Shown piece after piece: positions 11,128 to 22,546 of a DNA stretch of 64,000 nt (position 1 is the first letter of the stretch; each line of letters opens with the position of its first letter). The stretch covers positions 1-64,000 of the forward strand of contig JAYEVG010000037.1 of the NCBI GenBank assembly GCA_036346395.1, given 5' to 3'. The position numbers and the translations under genes were made by a program. The notes beneath the pieces were generated by a model that was not told the DNA's origin, searched no databases, and was given only the letters and a program-made list of their open reading frames with translations. Source of the DNA: Hsuehochloa calcarea. Lineage: Eukaryota > Streptophyta > Magnoliopsida > Poales > Poaceae.

Positions 11128-11274
11128 TGCCCCTGAAGCACAAGGGGCTCACCCCGAGCCACAAGGGTCTGCCACACAACCACAAGGGGCTGCCCCAGAA
11201 GTACAAGGGGCTGACCCCGAGCCACAAGGGGCTGCCCCAGAAGTACGAGGGGCGGCCTCCGAAGCACAAGGCCC
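11128..11274 (+). repeat. 21-bp tandem repeat between RNase H and integrase
   Basis: Seven degenerate 7-residue units (APEAQGA, HPEPQGS, ... AAPEVRG, AASEAQG) are encoded by 21-bp repeats of the type CCCGAGCCACAAGGGGCTG. They form a Pro/Gln/Gly-rich linker absent from the flanking domains. Confidence 0.75.
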
Positions 11275-11479
11275 ATTAACCTCGTGCTCCTCATCGACGA
11301 GGCAGACTGGCGAGACATCATCCTCAAGTACCGCGCAAGCGAAGAGCCCGAAGACACGACCGAAGCGAACCGCCTGCACCATCGAGCCCAGAACTACCAC
11401 GTCATCAATGTCCAGCTGTACAAGGGGGGCATTTGCGCCCCCCTCCTACGATGTGTTTCTTGGAAGGAGGGTCAATCTT

Positions 11480-12480
11480 AAGGGAAATTCACGAGGGCCT
11501 CTGCAGTGCACATCAAGCACCTGGAGGCATCATCGCAAAAACATTCTGCCAAGGTTTCTATTGGACAACCACGCTCAGACGCACAAGACCTAGTCCAGCG
11601 CTGCTAGGGTTGCCAGTGGGCCAGCTACCACTCGAAGGCGCCAGCGGTCCCGTTGCAGCCCCTGGCCCCGGTTTGGCCCTTTGCATGCTGGGGGCTCGAT
11701 ATCAACGACCTATTCCCGGTGGCCAAGGGCAACCCCCACTTCACCTTCGTCGTCATCGACTATTTCTCTAGATAGATGGAGGCCAAACCAGTCACCAAAA
11801 TCACGGCCGCAGCGGCACAACACTTCGCATGGAAGAATATCATCTGCCGCTATGGGGTGCCCCACGACATCGTCACCGACAACTGCACCTAGTTTGATTC
11901 AGCGTCGTTCTAAACATTCTGCCAGAACATATGCACCACAATACACTTTGGATCCATCGAACACCCCGAGTTGAACGGGGCGGTTGAACGAGCCAACAAC
12001 AACCTACTGGTAGAACTAACAAAGCCCCTAGTGGGCCTACCGAAGGGGCTCTGGCTCAACAAACTCCAAAAGGCACTATAGGCACTCTGCACATCACCGA
12101 CAAGGGCCATGGGGTTCTCTCTGTTCAAACTCCTATTTGGAGACGAAGCAATGACCCCGGGCGAATTCGCGGCAAAGTCCCTCCAAGCAGCGGAGAGCGG
12201 CAACCCCGCAGACCGCGGGACCTCTCTCGACCTCTTGGAAGAGCACCGCGTGCAGGCCATATCAACTATGGCGAAGTACGCCGAAGGGGTCACGAAGGTG
12301 TACAATATGAAGGTCAAGATCCGCGCCGTAGCACCAGGCGACATAGTGCTCAAGTGAGTGGGAAGGACCATACATCATCACCCGAAGCACAAGGGCGAGC
12401 TCCAACATACATCCCAATGCCCGAAGGGTAGCAGCTAGACCACACGTGGAACGCCAAGAGCCTCCGAAAATTCTATCCGT
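11480..12480 (+). pseudogene. Integrase of the Tat element
   Basis: The zinc-binding region and catalytic core are recognisable over several frames: CQGFYWTTTL, the core start WGLDINDLFPVAKG, FVVIDYFSRWMEAKP (with TAG in place of Arg), PHDIVTDNCT, and EHPELNGAVERANNNLL. The D, D and E positions of the D-D-35-E triad can be assigned to DIND, TDN and VERAN. The C-terminal part (12109-12357) reads EEHRVQAISTMAKYAEGVTK and KIRAVAPGDIVLK, then stops. At least five internal stops make it inactive. Confidence 0.75.
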
Positions 12481-12613
12481 AGGCTAATGTAAAAAACCGG
12501 TTGAGCCCAGAGAACTGCCACCCATCGGCTTTAAGCGGCAGGGGCCTGTACTTTTGGTGTAAAACCTTTTGGCATTTTCACCCTCGTCCAATAGAAAGGC
12601 AAGGGTCACACAG

Positions 12614-12880
12614 TGTATAAATAGACATCGTGCATGGCCTTCGGCCCTAGTGCACAACGATGCCCTCCGTAGCCACAAGTGTATAAACAGACACCGCGCA
12701 TGACCTTCAGCCCCGGTGCACACCGATGCCCTCCGCAGGCATGAGTGTATAAACAGATACCGCGCATGACCTTCGGCTCCAGTGCACACCGACGGCCTCC
12801 GCAGGCACGAGTGTATAAACAAAGACACCGCACATGGCGTTCGGCCCTTGTGCCCACCGATGCCCCCCATAGACACGGGA
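12614..12880. repeat. 66-bp tandem repeat, four copies
   Basis: TGTATAAA(C/T)A starts units at 12614, 12680, 12746 and 12812, exactly 66 bp apart. Each unit carries CCGCGCATGACCTTCGGCCC and CACCGATGCCCTCCGCAGGC. They lie in the untranslated space after integrase. Confidence 0.9.
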
Positions 12881-12959
12881 ACGCATTGTAAGATGCCGCA
12901 CCTGGCTCAAACCCCGGCACACCATCGGGTCCCAAGCACCAAGGCGCACCGAGGGGGGA

Positions 12960-13480
12960 CGGCGGCGATCTTCACCTCCCCTCACAAAAAAAAGGTTAAG
13001 GCTCCCCCGGAACCCTATCTAAAAATGTATGGGGGTGGCGCCGGCTTTGCCTCCCCCTCGCAAAAAATATTAGGGCTCCCCCAGTGCCCTATCTAAAAAG
13101 TGGGGGACGACGCCGGCTTCGCCTCCCCCTCGAAAAAAGTTAGGGCTCCCCCGGAGCCCTATTTAAAAAAGTGGAGGCCAGCTTTGCCTCCCCTTCGCAA
13201 AAAAGGTTAGGGCCCCCCCGGAGCCCTATCTAAAAAAGTATGGGGACAGCGCCGGTTTCATCTCCCCCTCACAAAAAAGGTTAGGGCTCCTCTGGAGCCC
13301 TATCTAAAAAAAGTGTGGGACGGTGCTGGCTTTGCCTACCCCTCGCAAAAAAAAGTTAGGGTTCCCCCGGAGCCCTATCTATAAAAGTATGGGAGACGGC
13401 GCCGGCTTCGCCTCCCATCTCAAATCTGAAAAAGTATGGGGGACGGCGCCGTCTTCGTTTCCCCCTTGCAAAACCAGGCT
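12960..13480. repeat. ~70-bp tandem repeat, seven or more copies
   Basis: TTAGGGCTCCCCCGGAGCCC recurs at 12996, 13070, 13140, 13207, 13281 and 13356, then decays. Spacing is 67-75 bp. Each unit also has GGCGCCGGCTTCGCCTCCCC and an A-rich tract. GGGCTCCCCCGGAGCCC is a near-perfect palindrome, so every unit contains a small hairpin. Confidence 0.9.
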
Positions 13481-13718
13481 AGGACTAGTTAAGGCCTCGC
13501 TGAAGCCTTTAAGTACCACCGCAAGAAGTTTATTGCTATAGATATTTTATTTATAAACAAATCCAAGGTGTACAAGACACGTACACAACCGCAGCCGGGA
13601 GAAGTGGCGCGACCAGCAAAGAAAAGCGCACATGACAAATAATACAATAAAATAACATCAATCACGCACACAAGTTACAACCTCATATACATACAACATA
13701 CATCGTCTCCCCGCAGCA

Positions 13719-16700
13719 CTACGGCACAAAGTCCCAGTCCTCCGTGCGCACCGCCCACTCAAGATGCTCTTCATCGGACGCCCCGGTAGCCACAAGGTGC
13801 AGGTACTCCTTCTCTGCGTCGCATAAAGATCTGGAAGAGTCCCTGCTAGAAGCCTCCACTGGCGAGGTGGCCGACTCAATGATTGCGGACAATGGGGCCC
13901 TAGTCGCGGAGGCCGAGCTTCGGCACTCCCAGAAAGCCCGTATCTCATCGCGTGCCCTCGCCTCCTTGCGCTTGTGAAAAAGCCAAAAATACTCCATAGA
14001 CCTCTCCGGGTTCGCTAGTTTCCACTGCTGCCACTTCGCACCGTGGTACACGACGCCCCGGTATCACAGCTACAGAGGCCAGATTGATAGGAGGTTGTGC
14101 TCATCATTTGAACTGCACGGAGAGACATTAACTTTCATCACTCGCCCCTCGGAAGGGCGAGGCCCCCACCGAGCTGTGCATCGGAACAAGGGCGGCCTAC
14201 CCTAAGCAAACCAACAAGTAAGAGCATAAACACAATGCGAACACAAGAATCAATACAACAGATTTCACAACTATCGTTTCATTCAAGATCGGATGTCATT
14301 ACAAAAAGAGATCAATCCCCCCACCCACATCCACTCCGGCACAAGAGTCGAAGCAGGGATCATCTAAAAAACTACACAAAAGCTACTTTTGGATTGCTGG
14401 AGAAGGGCGGAGGGTCACACCTTGTCTCCGATGGTGGCCCCCGCTCGCCGGTACTGTTCATTGCTCGCGAGCCTTGCCTTCGCTTTTCTCTAGCACGGCG
14501 TGGAGAGACACCATGGCGGCGGCCTGGCGGCAAGCGGCGCCTGTGGTCATGGCGAAGGTGTTTCCGCCTTCACACTTCATCCGATCGAAGTAATCTCCGC
14601 CACAGACGCCACAGGCACAGAGCGGGTACCAAGTGCGTCGACATGCCCGCACTCAACCCTCTACAACGAAATGAAGGCCGCCGTCCAAGTGGCCTTCGTA
14701 CAATGGTAGTCGTAGGCTCACGCGGCGTACTAGCAGATCTCTCCAGCGTGCTGGAGCCAATCCAGTGTGACAACCATTTACGCAAATCAAAAGTAATCTC
14801 CGCCATAGACGCCACGAGAGCGCGGGCGGTGCCGAGGGCGCCGACATGCCCTTTCGACCCTCTTTCACAAATAAACGAAGGCCTCCATCCAAGTGACCTT
14901 CATACAATGGTAGCCGTCGGCTCGCGCGGCGGGCAAGCAGATCTCTCTAGCGCGCTGGAGCCAATCCAGTGTGACAACCATTTACGCAGGGGTATGATTC
15001 AGAAATGGCAGCACCGCTCGGAGTTCAGTCACGGTGCCTTCCAGTGACTCCATCGCCTCCCAAGTAACCCGCGACACAGTCTCCGCGAACTATCGCTCCA
15101 CTTCAATCTCTGCTTCAAGGACGATGAGAGCACCCTGGAGCATCCACAGTTCCTCTTGTATGTCGCGATGCTACCCCTCTAGCTCGGCGACCCTCATCTC
15201 CAGTTCATTCGCCCTTTCGGCAAGGGCCAAGTGCTCAGAGCAAAGGGACTCATTCCACATGTGCTTCGAGTCAACCCGCTCCTGGATCTCCATGTAGCCG
15301 CGATGTATGTCCCCTTCCAGCCCGCGAGATAACATCAGGGTCTGCGCAGAGCATACCTTGGTAAAAATCAGGCAGAAAGGGGGATAAGAATATCCGATCT
15401 TACCCTCGCGGCATTCGCCTCGATCAACCTGAACATCCAGTGTGTGGGCATGCTTCAGAAAAGTTCCTCCACGCACAACAGGGCGACGAAGGGAGCCAAC
15501 TCCTCGCAAACAGTCGCCGTCCCGACACTAACCTTGAAATCGTTGGTACACAGCGGACCTAGGTCCGCGGTGCCCACAACACTGGACGTACTAGCAGTCG
15601 GGCCCACCGCCTAGATCCCTCGGCGCTGGAGCCACCCTCAGCCCTAGCGGCACCGAAGTCACCCTCTGACCCCCTGGCACCGGAGCCACCGTCGTCAGCC
15701 TCCTCATCGTCACTCACCCCTGCAAAGCATGTTAACAAGTCAGAGTCTCGTAGCAATAACAAGAGAAGGGCACGGAGGACTCACCCGGTCACGTCAGGCG
15801 AGTGCGGTACCTCTACTAGGGTATCCTCGGACCCCCGGCCATACACTTGCGACAGCGTCCTAATCGAAGATTCTTCGAGGGGCCAAGCTCACCATAAGAA
15901 ATGAGCTTGCCATCCTCTCCACCTCCTCCGCACCCTCCGCGACGGCCACTGGAGAAACCGAGTGCACTTCCGAAGAAGTGCCCATCGAGCTTGCATGCTC
16001 GACCCGCCCCACGGGAACTCGCGCCACCTTTGATGGACGTTCCACCACATCCACCCTCGCGCAGTGGGAACCGCCTGCGCCCCCAGCGCCATCAGATTGT
16101 AGGGGCACCACGCCAATAGGCCTGGGGACATTTAGTTCCTCTGGCACGCGGGCCTTCTTCTTCTTCCCTTCATCAGGTCTGGCGCCCGCCTAAGCGAACC
16201 GGCCTGGTCCAAGTACGCCTGCTCAAAGAGGCTCGACACCACCATGACCGCGCCGCATTCTCCTCCCTAGTATCGGGACCTAGAATCTTCTCTACAACCC
16301 ACGTAGCCTCGTCGATGGGCAGCACTGCAGGAGAACTATTACACCGAAGTCAGAGAGCACAAAAGAGAGAGAGGGAGAGAGACAAATAATCATTACCTCC
16401 CTCGTGGTCTGACAGGCCGAAGGAAGGGAGGTCACCCCTCGCCTCCCCAAGCTTCATGTTCCACCCCCGCGCAAGGGGCCATACTCGAAGCACGCAGAAC
16501 TCCTTCACAAGATCCCTCGTGGAAAGCCACCACACAGCTGATCGATGTGACGAAGCGCATCCTCCCTCAACGTTAAATCAATCTCCGGGGAGGGAGAGAG
16601 TTGGATGGGCCCTCCGACCGAGTGCAACCGTCGCCCGCCAGAGACTTATGGTAGAACCAATCTCGGGTCCAGTCGGTCTCCCACTTGTTCCTGGACTCGG

Positions 16701-17206
16701 GAGCCGGCAAATACCGAAGGCTGAAGTTGACGCTTCTGAAATTAAGTGTCTCGGTAGTCTCCTTCTTCTTCTTCGGTTGATACCGCCCGTCGCCCCTCCC
16801 CGCTCACCCCTATAGAACCGCATTATCCACTCAAAACACGCCGAGCTTGATGATGGAGTTGGGCATCAACTGCACCAGCTCCACCCGGTAAAGCTGGAGC
16901 ACCTGGGCCATCAACTCTAAGCAGGGGAAGCGAAGGCCGACATCGAAGAATGCGACGAAGAAAACAACCTCATCCTCCCAGTACTTTGGCACTGTCTCCG
17001 CTCCGGGGGCACGTACCTCCGCAAGATCCATTAGCTTCCCCTCGTCCTTTAGCGTCTGCAGCACATGTTGGGTCACCGAGGAGCGACCAAGCTCGTTGGT
17101 ATAGGCAACTACCCCACCGCCATCCCTGGTTCGCTTCCTCATGACGCTGCACAGAAGGTGAAAGCACCGGAGCTTGGCCCCTCGAAGAAGCAACAAACAA
17201 ACTCAA
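13719..17206 (-). pseudogene. Antisense ORF of the Tat element (Transposase_28-type)
   Basis: Coding-like sequence on the strand opposite gag-pol, read from about 17206 down to 13719. The first part has GGVVAYTNELGRSSVTQHVL, FVAFFDVGLRFPCLELMAQV and LYRVELVQLMPNSIIKLGVF, which resembles the 'putative gypsy type transposon' (Transposase_28) domain. The middle part has heptad-like stretches such as LALAERANELEMRVAELEG (about 15190). The last part ends CDAEKEYLHLVATG...EDWDFVP at 13719. Antisense ORFs between pol and the 3' LTR are a known property of Tat elements, with no established function. Frame breaks occur throughout, and introns could explain some. A TATA box sits just upstream. Confidence 0.6.
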
Positions 17207-17262
17207 GGAAAAAAGCGCCTAGGGTTTTCATAGAAATAAAGTGGCGGAAGGGGGATCCCCCC

Positions 17263-17270
17263 TATTTATA
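17263..17270 (-). promoter_or_regulatory. TATA box of the antisense ORF
   Basis: The minus strand reads GGGTATAAATAGGGGGGATC here, about 60 bp upstream of the first antisense coding sequence, where a promoter for the antisense ORF would be expected. Confidence 0.6.
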
Positions 17271-18121
17271 CCCGCACCAGGCCTACAAAATGACAGGGCA
17301 TGGAAGCCGAAGAGCCACGGGCCAACCAACGGTTGACACGTGTACCCCAAATGGAGCAACGGTTACACGCCATTATGTCAAACAGGAACCAACAAACAGC
17401 GTCAGAGCGTAACACCCAATGGTGGCACACATCACCCAAGGAGGCGCCATAAAGACCACCAGGCAACCTAACCCGGCCGCAACAAGGAACAACCCTAAGC
17501 AACGCGTCGGAACATCCCTGAAGGATACGCGAGCTAGGGGAAACAGGACAAGCATGCTTCACCAGGCCGAAGGGGACGGTGTGCCTGGACCCTTGGGAGA
17601 ATGGCGCGGTTTCAGCCGTGACAAAGCAGGCCTCGACCGCGACGGGGTGTCGTAGGGGTGGCCCCAGCGACCCTGCGAAGACCGTGGGACAGACCCCGCG
17701 ACCCGCAAGCGCGAAGGACACCCCCTTCGGGGGGGCACCAGGCACCCCTTCGGGGAGACTCTGGGGAAGACCTGGAGGTTGCCGAAGGGTCAGTGGGGTA
17801 CCACGAGGCCAGAAGCAACAGGTCCTCTAGGGCCACCTCTGGGGAGCCAGAGGGGGCCTGCGGCCAACCCCACCTCGGCGGTACCAAGCGCCTCTTTGGG
17901 ATGCTCCAGGTGAAGCCCAGAGACCACCGGAGGGCCACCAGAGCACCGCAAGCCCAGGATCCATGGTTTATCCGGAACCACCTCAAGAGAGGCGAAGGGC
18001 GCCCGGGGCCCCCTCGGTCCGAGGGTGTCCTATACCCGACGAGGTGCCTCAGACGCCGGTGGACTAGGCGCACCAACCAGGTGGACCAAGCTCAGGAGAG
18101 TCTACCATGAGCCAAAGGCTA

Positions 18122-21100
18122 TGTGAGACCCCGGTTTATTGGGCTTGTAATGCTTAACCATCCATTTGGTCCTAGCATCACAAATCGAATAAACCGAGAC
18201 TCGAGACATGTATACTTCCCAGAAATGCAGTATACACACCCCTTTACAAAATTCATGCATCAATTCCATTCATTCACATAGAACCGAAGCACAACAACAA
18301 ACCAGAAGATGAATTACATAAAGGATAGTTATTACAAAAGAGAGGCCAACCGGCCAAATACACATAAATACAAGAAATTAACAGCGGAAGCAAAAGTGCC
18401 ATAAGATGGCCATAAATCAAAAGAGCCAATCAGTGTGCCTTTAACTCACAAGGCAACCGACCGGACCGCCAAGCTAGTCGTCGAATCCACAGCACATTTC
18501 ACAAAAGTAAGGCCCTTGGGGCTCACCCTCCTCCTCTGCAACAAATAGTTAAGCAAAGCAAATGAGTATAAAAATTGTACTACGCAAGACTTACGTGTAG
18601 AGTAACAGACCTATACATATGCTACATGCAAGCTTATTTAAGTAGAGGTTGTATGTTTCATTTTCAGCACAAAAGCAATGTTTATTTGCAATAATGTAGT
18701 ACATTTAAAAGCAAGTTGACAAATCTGTTTTTAATGTTCAAATAACCGTAAATGACAACAATATAACAGTAGGTAGATGACAACAACAATTCTGGAAGTG
18801 ACTAAACCATTAGTCACCACAACAATAGCATGAATTACCCATTCATGCCAACCATGTCAAATTTTAATTAAAAGATTGTAGTCTAACTCTTGGAAGACCT
18901 CCCCAAGTGTGTCCATAACCTAGGACGAGGCTATTCGAATAGTTTTATACCCTGCAGGGGTGTACCAATGTACCCACACGCCAGACCGTCTTTTTGCCAC
19001 ATGATTAGCACACTTCCTTAGGTATGCCGGCACAGCTAAGTCCTACGAGACATTTCCAATATTATGCATTAACTACAAGTCGCCCGTATAGATAGAAACT
19101 CATACGTTGTGTCAGAGTCATCGTAAAGCCTCGGTCAACTACCCTTCCCGGGTAAAGCCTTGGACAACTACGACGCTCCTCGAGGTGGAGAGCCTACCCG
19201 AAATCTCTACCACCGCACACCCAACACAAGAACACATATCTTTTTCCACACAACACACACAACCCCCTCCTGCGACTCGGAGATAACACACGCCAAAGTA
19301 CTTAGTCAAGAGAGGTCTCATATCCCTCTCGCGTGGTTAGCACGCAAAAATGCTTGGTTTAGTGTAACAAGATGTTCGGTCCTTGTTGACTTAGGTAAGA
19401 CATCCACAAACCCAATAACCTACCATCCAACCACTTGCCCAAGTCCAAATCAATTTTCCATTTTCAGATTTTTGACTTTACAAAATAACAAAGCACAAGT
19501 GCTAGACATAATGGAATAATATTTAGATGTGTGATCAAGATCATCGACTAAAATCGGTGATCGCCCATTACTACCGAGACTAAGCATTTCTAAGCAATTT
19601 CAATTCGCAATCTACTAAGTGACAAGAGCTCATCCATCGAACTCAAATCACAGCAAATAACCTAGGCTCATGGTAGTAGAGGATAAACAATTCCTACAGA
19701 TTATGCAACTATAGGATACTAACCATAATTTAACAACAAAATAGCAATGCATACATACAAGTTGAAATCAATATATTAGACTTGAAAAATAATAGGATTA
19801 ACATGATCAAACTGCTTGCCTGCTTTGTGGGTCAAGATGTTGCTGAGGATCAATTAGATTGTCAACGTGCTCTTCAGATCCTAGCGAGAAAGCGAAAAAG
19901 AACCGATAAGAACGAAGAAAACACAAAGACTCAACAGCAAACTTTCTCCAAAAATTCTAAAATTTTTACAGTAGCAACAGCATGCTCTATAAAGAATTTA
20001 GCAACAAGAACCAATTGATTTGGATTCTTAATGCAAAATATATGAGCAAATCAATTTTTCTCAGCTTTATAAATTATAAATACTACTATTCATTAGCAAA
20101 ATTTTCTGGAGCTAAACTGAGGTTGGAAACATTTTTAGATTAAAGTTTAGTTAAAAACATAACTAACAAAATTTGAATCACCCGAAAAGGAATTAAAATA
20201 AAATAGTTATGCATTTTACAAGTTAATACATTTTTCAGTTGACAAATAAATCCTTTCGGAAAAATCGTAAATCAAATCGGCGTGATTTAACTTGGATCGT
20301 TGATCTTGGATCCAACGGTCCAAGTTCACGAGATAACAAGACGCGAATTCCCTAAACCCTAAACGTTAACCGTTGGATCTGGATCCAACGATCCACATGG
20401 ATCAGAGCGTTCGGGCGGTCCGAACGTTTACACGCACACGAGCCGTTGATCTTAGATCCAACGACCCATGCGGACCTGAGTCGGCACCATTGATCTTGGA
20501 TCCAAAGGTCCACAGATCAAAGTGTGAGATAAATTCAAACTTCCACGCGATCCTGGGCCGTAGATCTAAGGATCGACGGTCCACATCGATTCACGTTCAA
20601 ATTTTTGTCACTGTGTTCGTCCGGCAAAAAGACGGGGAAGAACGGCTCGCCGCCGGCGGCTTTGGCCGCGGCGGTGCGAGCAAATGCCCAAAATGGGTTC
20701 TCCACACTCTTGCGCACCCAATGGTACCAACAATTTTGGCTGCGGCGGTCCAGAACGCCGGCAAGCCGGAGAGGACCGAGAAGACCGAAAATGACCAAAA
20801 CGAAAAACGGCAATAGAGCTCAGCTGCGGTCCAAGGGAGCGGGTGCCAAGCAACTAGGGACTAATAAGGAGTTACCTGAGCGCAAAGACTGCACAGAGAA
20901 TGGTCGAGACGGCTCGGGTGAGGAAAAATGCGGATTTTGGTCGAAAAGGGGGGAATCCAAATTCAGCCAAGCTCTGAGCAAATTGGACAAAATTGAGTGA
21001 GGGTTAAGCTTCAGAGAGTAAAGGGGAAGCAGAGGGAGCAAAGACTTGAAGAAGAAAACCCCTGCTGCACCGCCTTCACCGAAGCTTCAAACTCAACAAT

Positions 21101-22284
21101 GTCGGCCGAAGAAATTTCAAACAATTGCAGTTCCAGCAAGCTTGTGAGTGCTAGCTGGAGTTGCGGAAGTGCTAAAGGAAGCCAAGGGCGAAGCAATGGA
21201 GTTTAAATAGAGCAATGACAGAGAGCAACAGCGAGATTTTCCATTCGGGTCAACACTGCCATTAGAGGACGAGAGAGCGACGGGAGCAGTTGGAGAATGG
21301 ACGCCTGAGGGAGGAGCACGACGGGCATTAAATGCGCACAGAAATAGCCGTTTAAAAGCGCATCAAGAGGGATCAGACGCTGCTCATTTTTCTCCTCTGC
21401 AGACGCCATGGTCGAACTCACGCAGCTACCGACCGGAGGAAGGAGACGATGTGTCAGCCGTTGGATTGAAATCAAACGGTTCAGAAAGGAAGGGGTGATT
21501 AAAACGATTCAATCGCTCGGATGATCAAGGGCCGTTGATTTGGATCCTACGGTTCACGTTGCGCGAGGCGTTCGGATAGTCCGAACATTCACGCGATTGT
21601 GGGCCCTTGATTTGGAATCCAACGGTTCAAATGGATCGGCGCGCTCGGATGGTCCGAACGCTCACGCGATCGCGGGCCGTGCGATGCCGATCCAACGACT
21701 CACAACACTCGCGCCCGAACGACCGAGTCGGTGCGTTTAGTTGACTGAACCAAATCAAGTGGCTCGAGCCCGAGTCTGATTCGAACCCGATGAACAGTGA
21801 AAACCAGTTAGGGTTTAAATTTAAATATCTGATTTTTGAGGAATTGTTTAAGGTAGCAAACAAGCTCTAAAAATTATAAAATTTTAACTGGAGCTGGCTG
21901 ACTGCAGGAGGAACCTCTCATAAATTTTTTAGAGATTTTCGTGCACTGCATTTTCCTCCAGAAATTTCAGAAGGTGGGAAAAGTGGTTTGACCAAGCTTT
22001 GACTTGCCTTCCAAAATTATCAAATAATTTTTAAAAATCATGAAATAATTCTGAGGTGTTACCAAGCCTCCCTAGAACTCAGAAAAAAATATTTCCATGG
22101 GTTTGACAGAAGATCTTTGCCACATAGGTTTTTGATTGTAGTCAAATGAGGATTTTGATTTTGATTTCCATAATTCCTTAATAAGAATCATAGAAATGAT
22201 CAAGAACTTCAAGATGTAAGAAAAGTTTTAATTTCTCCTCATTTTCTTACATTTGAAACACAAATCCATTTTTGGGATATTACA
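18122..22284. mobile_element. Solo LTR, 4,163 bp, with 5-bp target duplication
   Basis: The element begins TGTGAGACCCCGG and ends GGGATATTACA. GGCTA lies immediately outside both ends (18117-18121 and 22285-22289), a perfect 5-bp target duplication. There is no internal retrotransposon coding sequence, so this is a solo LTR left by LTR-LTR recombination. It contains ACAGCGGAAGCAAAAGTGCC (about 18380) and TTCGAATAGTTTTATACCCTGCAGG (about 18933), both shared in diverged form with the solo LTR at 38094-41121. Open frames inside (for example 20373-20816) look incidental. Confidence 0.9.
20288..21720. repeat. Dispersed GATC-centred palindromes inside the solo LTR
   Basis: Variants of CCGTTGATCTTGGATCCAACGGTCC occur at least six times (about 20295, 20370, 20445, 20490, 20555, 21533 and 21605). 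They alternate with GCGTTCGGACGGTCCGAACG-type palindromes (about 20407, 21568, 21645). They form two clusters, 20288-20600 and 21520-21720. Confidence 0.75.
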
Positions 22285-22380
22285 GGCTACGCGTAGGGAC
22301 ATAAAAAACCACTGCAGCCCCTACACTCATGAGACCTTTTTAGGTGTAAGGTAGTAATATCAAGTGCCCTCTTAGGAGGC

Positions 22381-22388
22381 TATAAATA
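22381..22388 (+). promoter_or_regulatory. LTR promoter TATA box (Tat element)
   Basis: TATAAATA lies in GGAGGCTATAAATAGCCACC, about 160 bp before the end of the LTR, a normal place for an LTR promoter. Confidence 0.55.
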
Positions 22389-22546
22389 GCCACCTTCCCC
22401 CTATGTAATGGGATGGATCTAGTTTTTTAGAGCAATTAATATACACACTTTTTCTGGCAACTGGTCCCCTCTCTAAGGATTCTCTAGTCACTCCGAGGAT
22501 ACCGGGTGTCCCCTCTCTTGCTGTCTAGCCTTCTTTTCCTACGACA

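Larger units (their letters stand above)
6320..22546 (+). mobile_element. Tat-lineage Ty3/gypsy retrotransposon, 5'-truncated, nested
   Basis: Decayed LTR retrotransposon. Order on the + strand: gag N-terminus (about 6388-6590), an inserted gypsy fragment (6600-7735), gag (7739-8460), protease, reverse transcriptase, RNase H and integrase (to about 12480), two tandem-repeat arrays, an antisense ORF on the minus strand (13719-17206), then the 3' LTR. The gag motif WFFTISPRSLYAWEQL and the antisense ORF with a gypsy-type 'Transposase_28' region point to the Tat clade (RIRE2/Retand/Cinful-like). No 5' LTR or primer-binding site was found, so the left border is approximate. Many stops and frameshifts make it non-functional. 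Confidence 0.8.
17648..22546 (+). mobile_element. 3' LTR of the Tat element, split by a solo LTR
   Basis: The left end TGTCGTAGG (17648) and right end CCTACGACA (22546) are perfect 9-bp inverted termini beginning TG and ending CA. After removing the 4,163-bp insertion and one target copy, about 731 bp of LTR remain, a plausible size. The right part holds TATAAATA at 22381-22388. The polypurine tract upstream is weak. No 5' LTR partner exists in the window. Confidence 0.65.

Noticed and set aside
18122..22284. Gene models inside the solo LTR (for example 20373-20816, 20605-21000)
   Set aside because: No domain. The whole block has LTR ends and a target duplication, and its relative at 38094 lacks matching frames.
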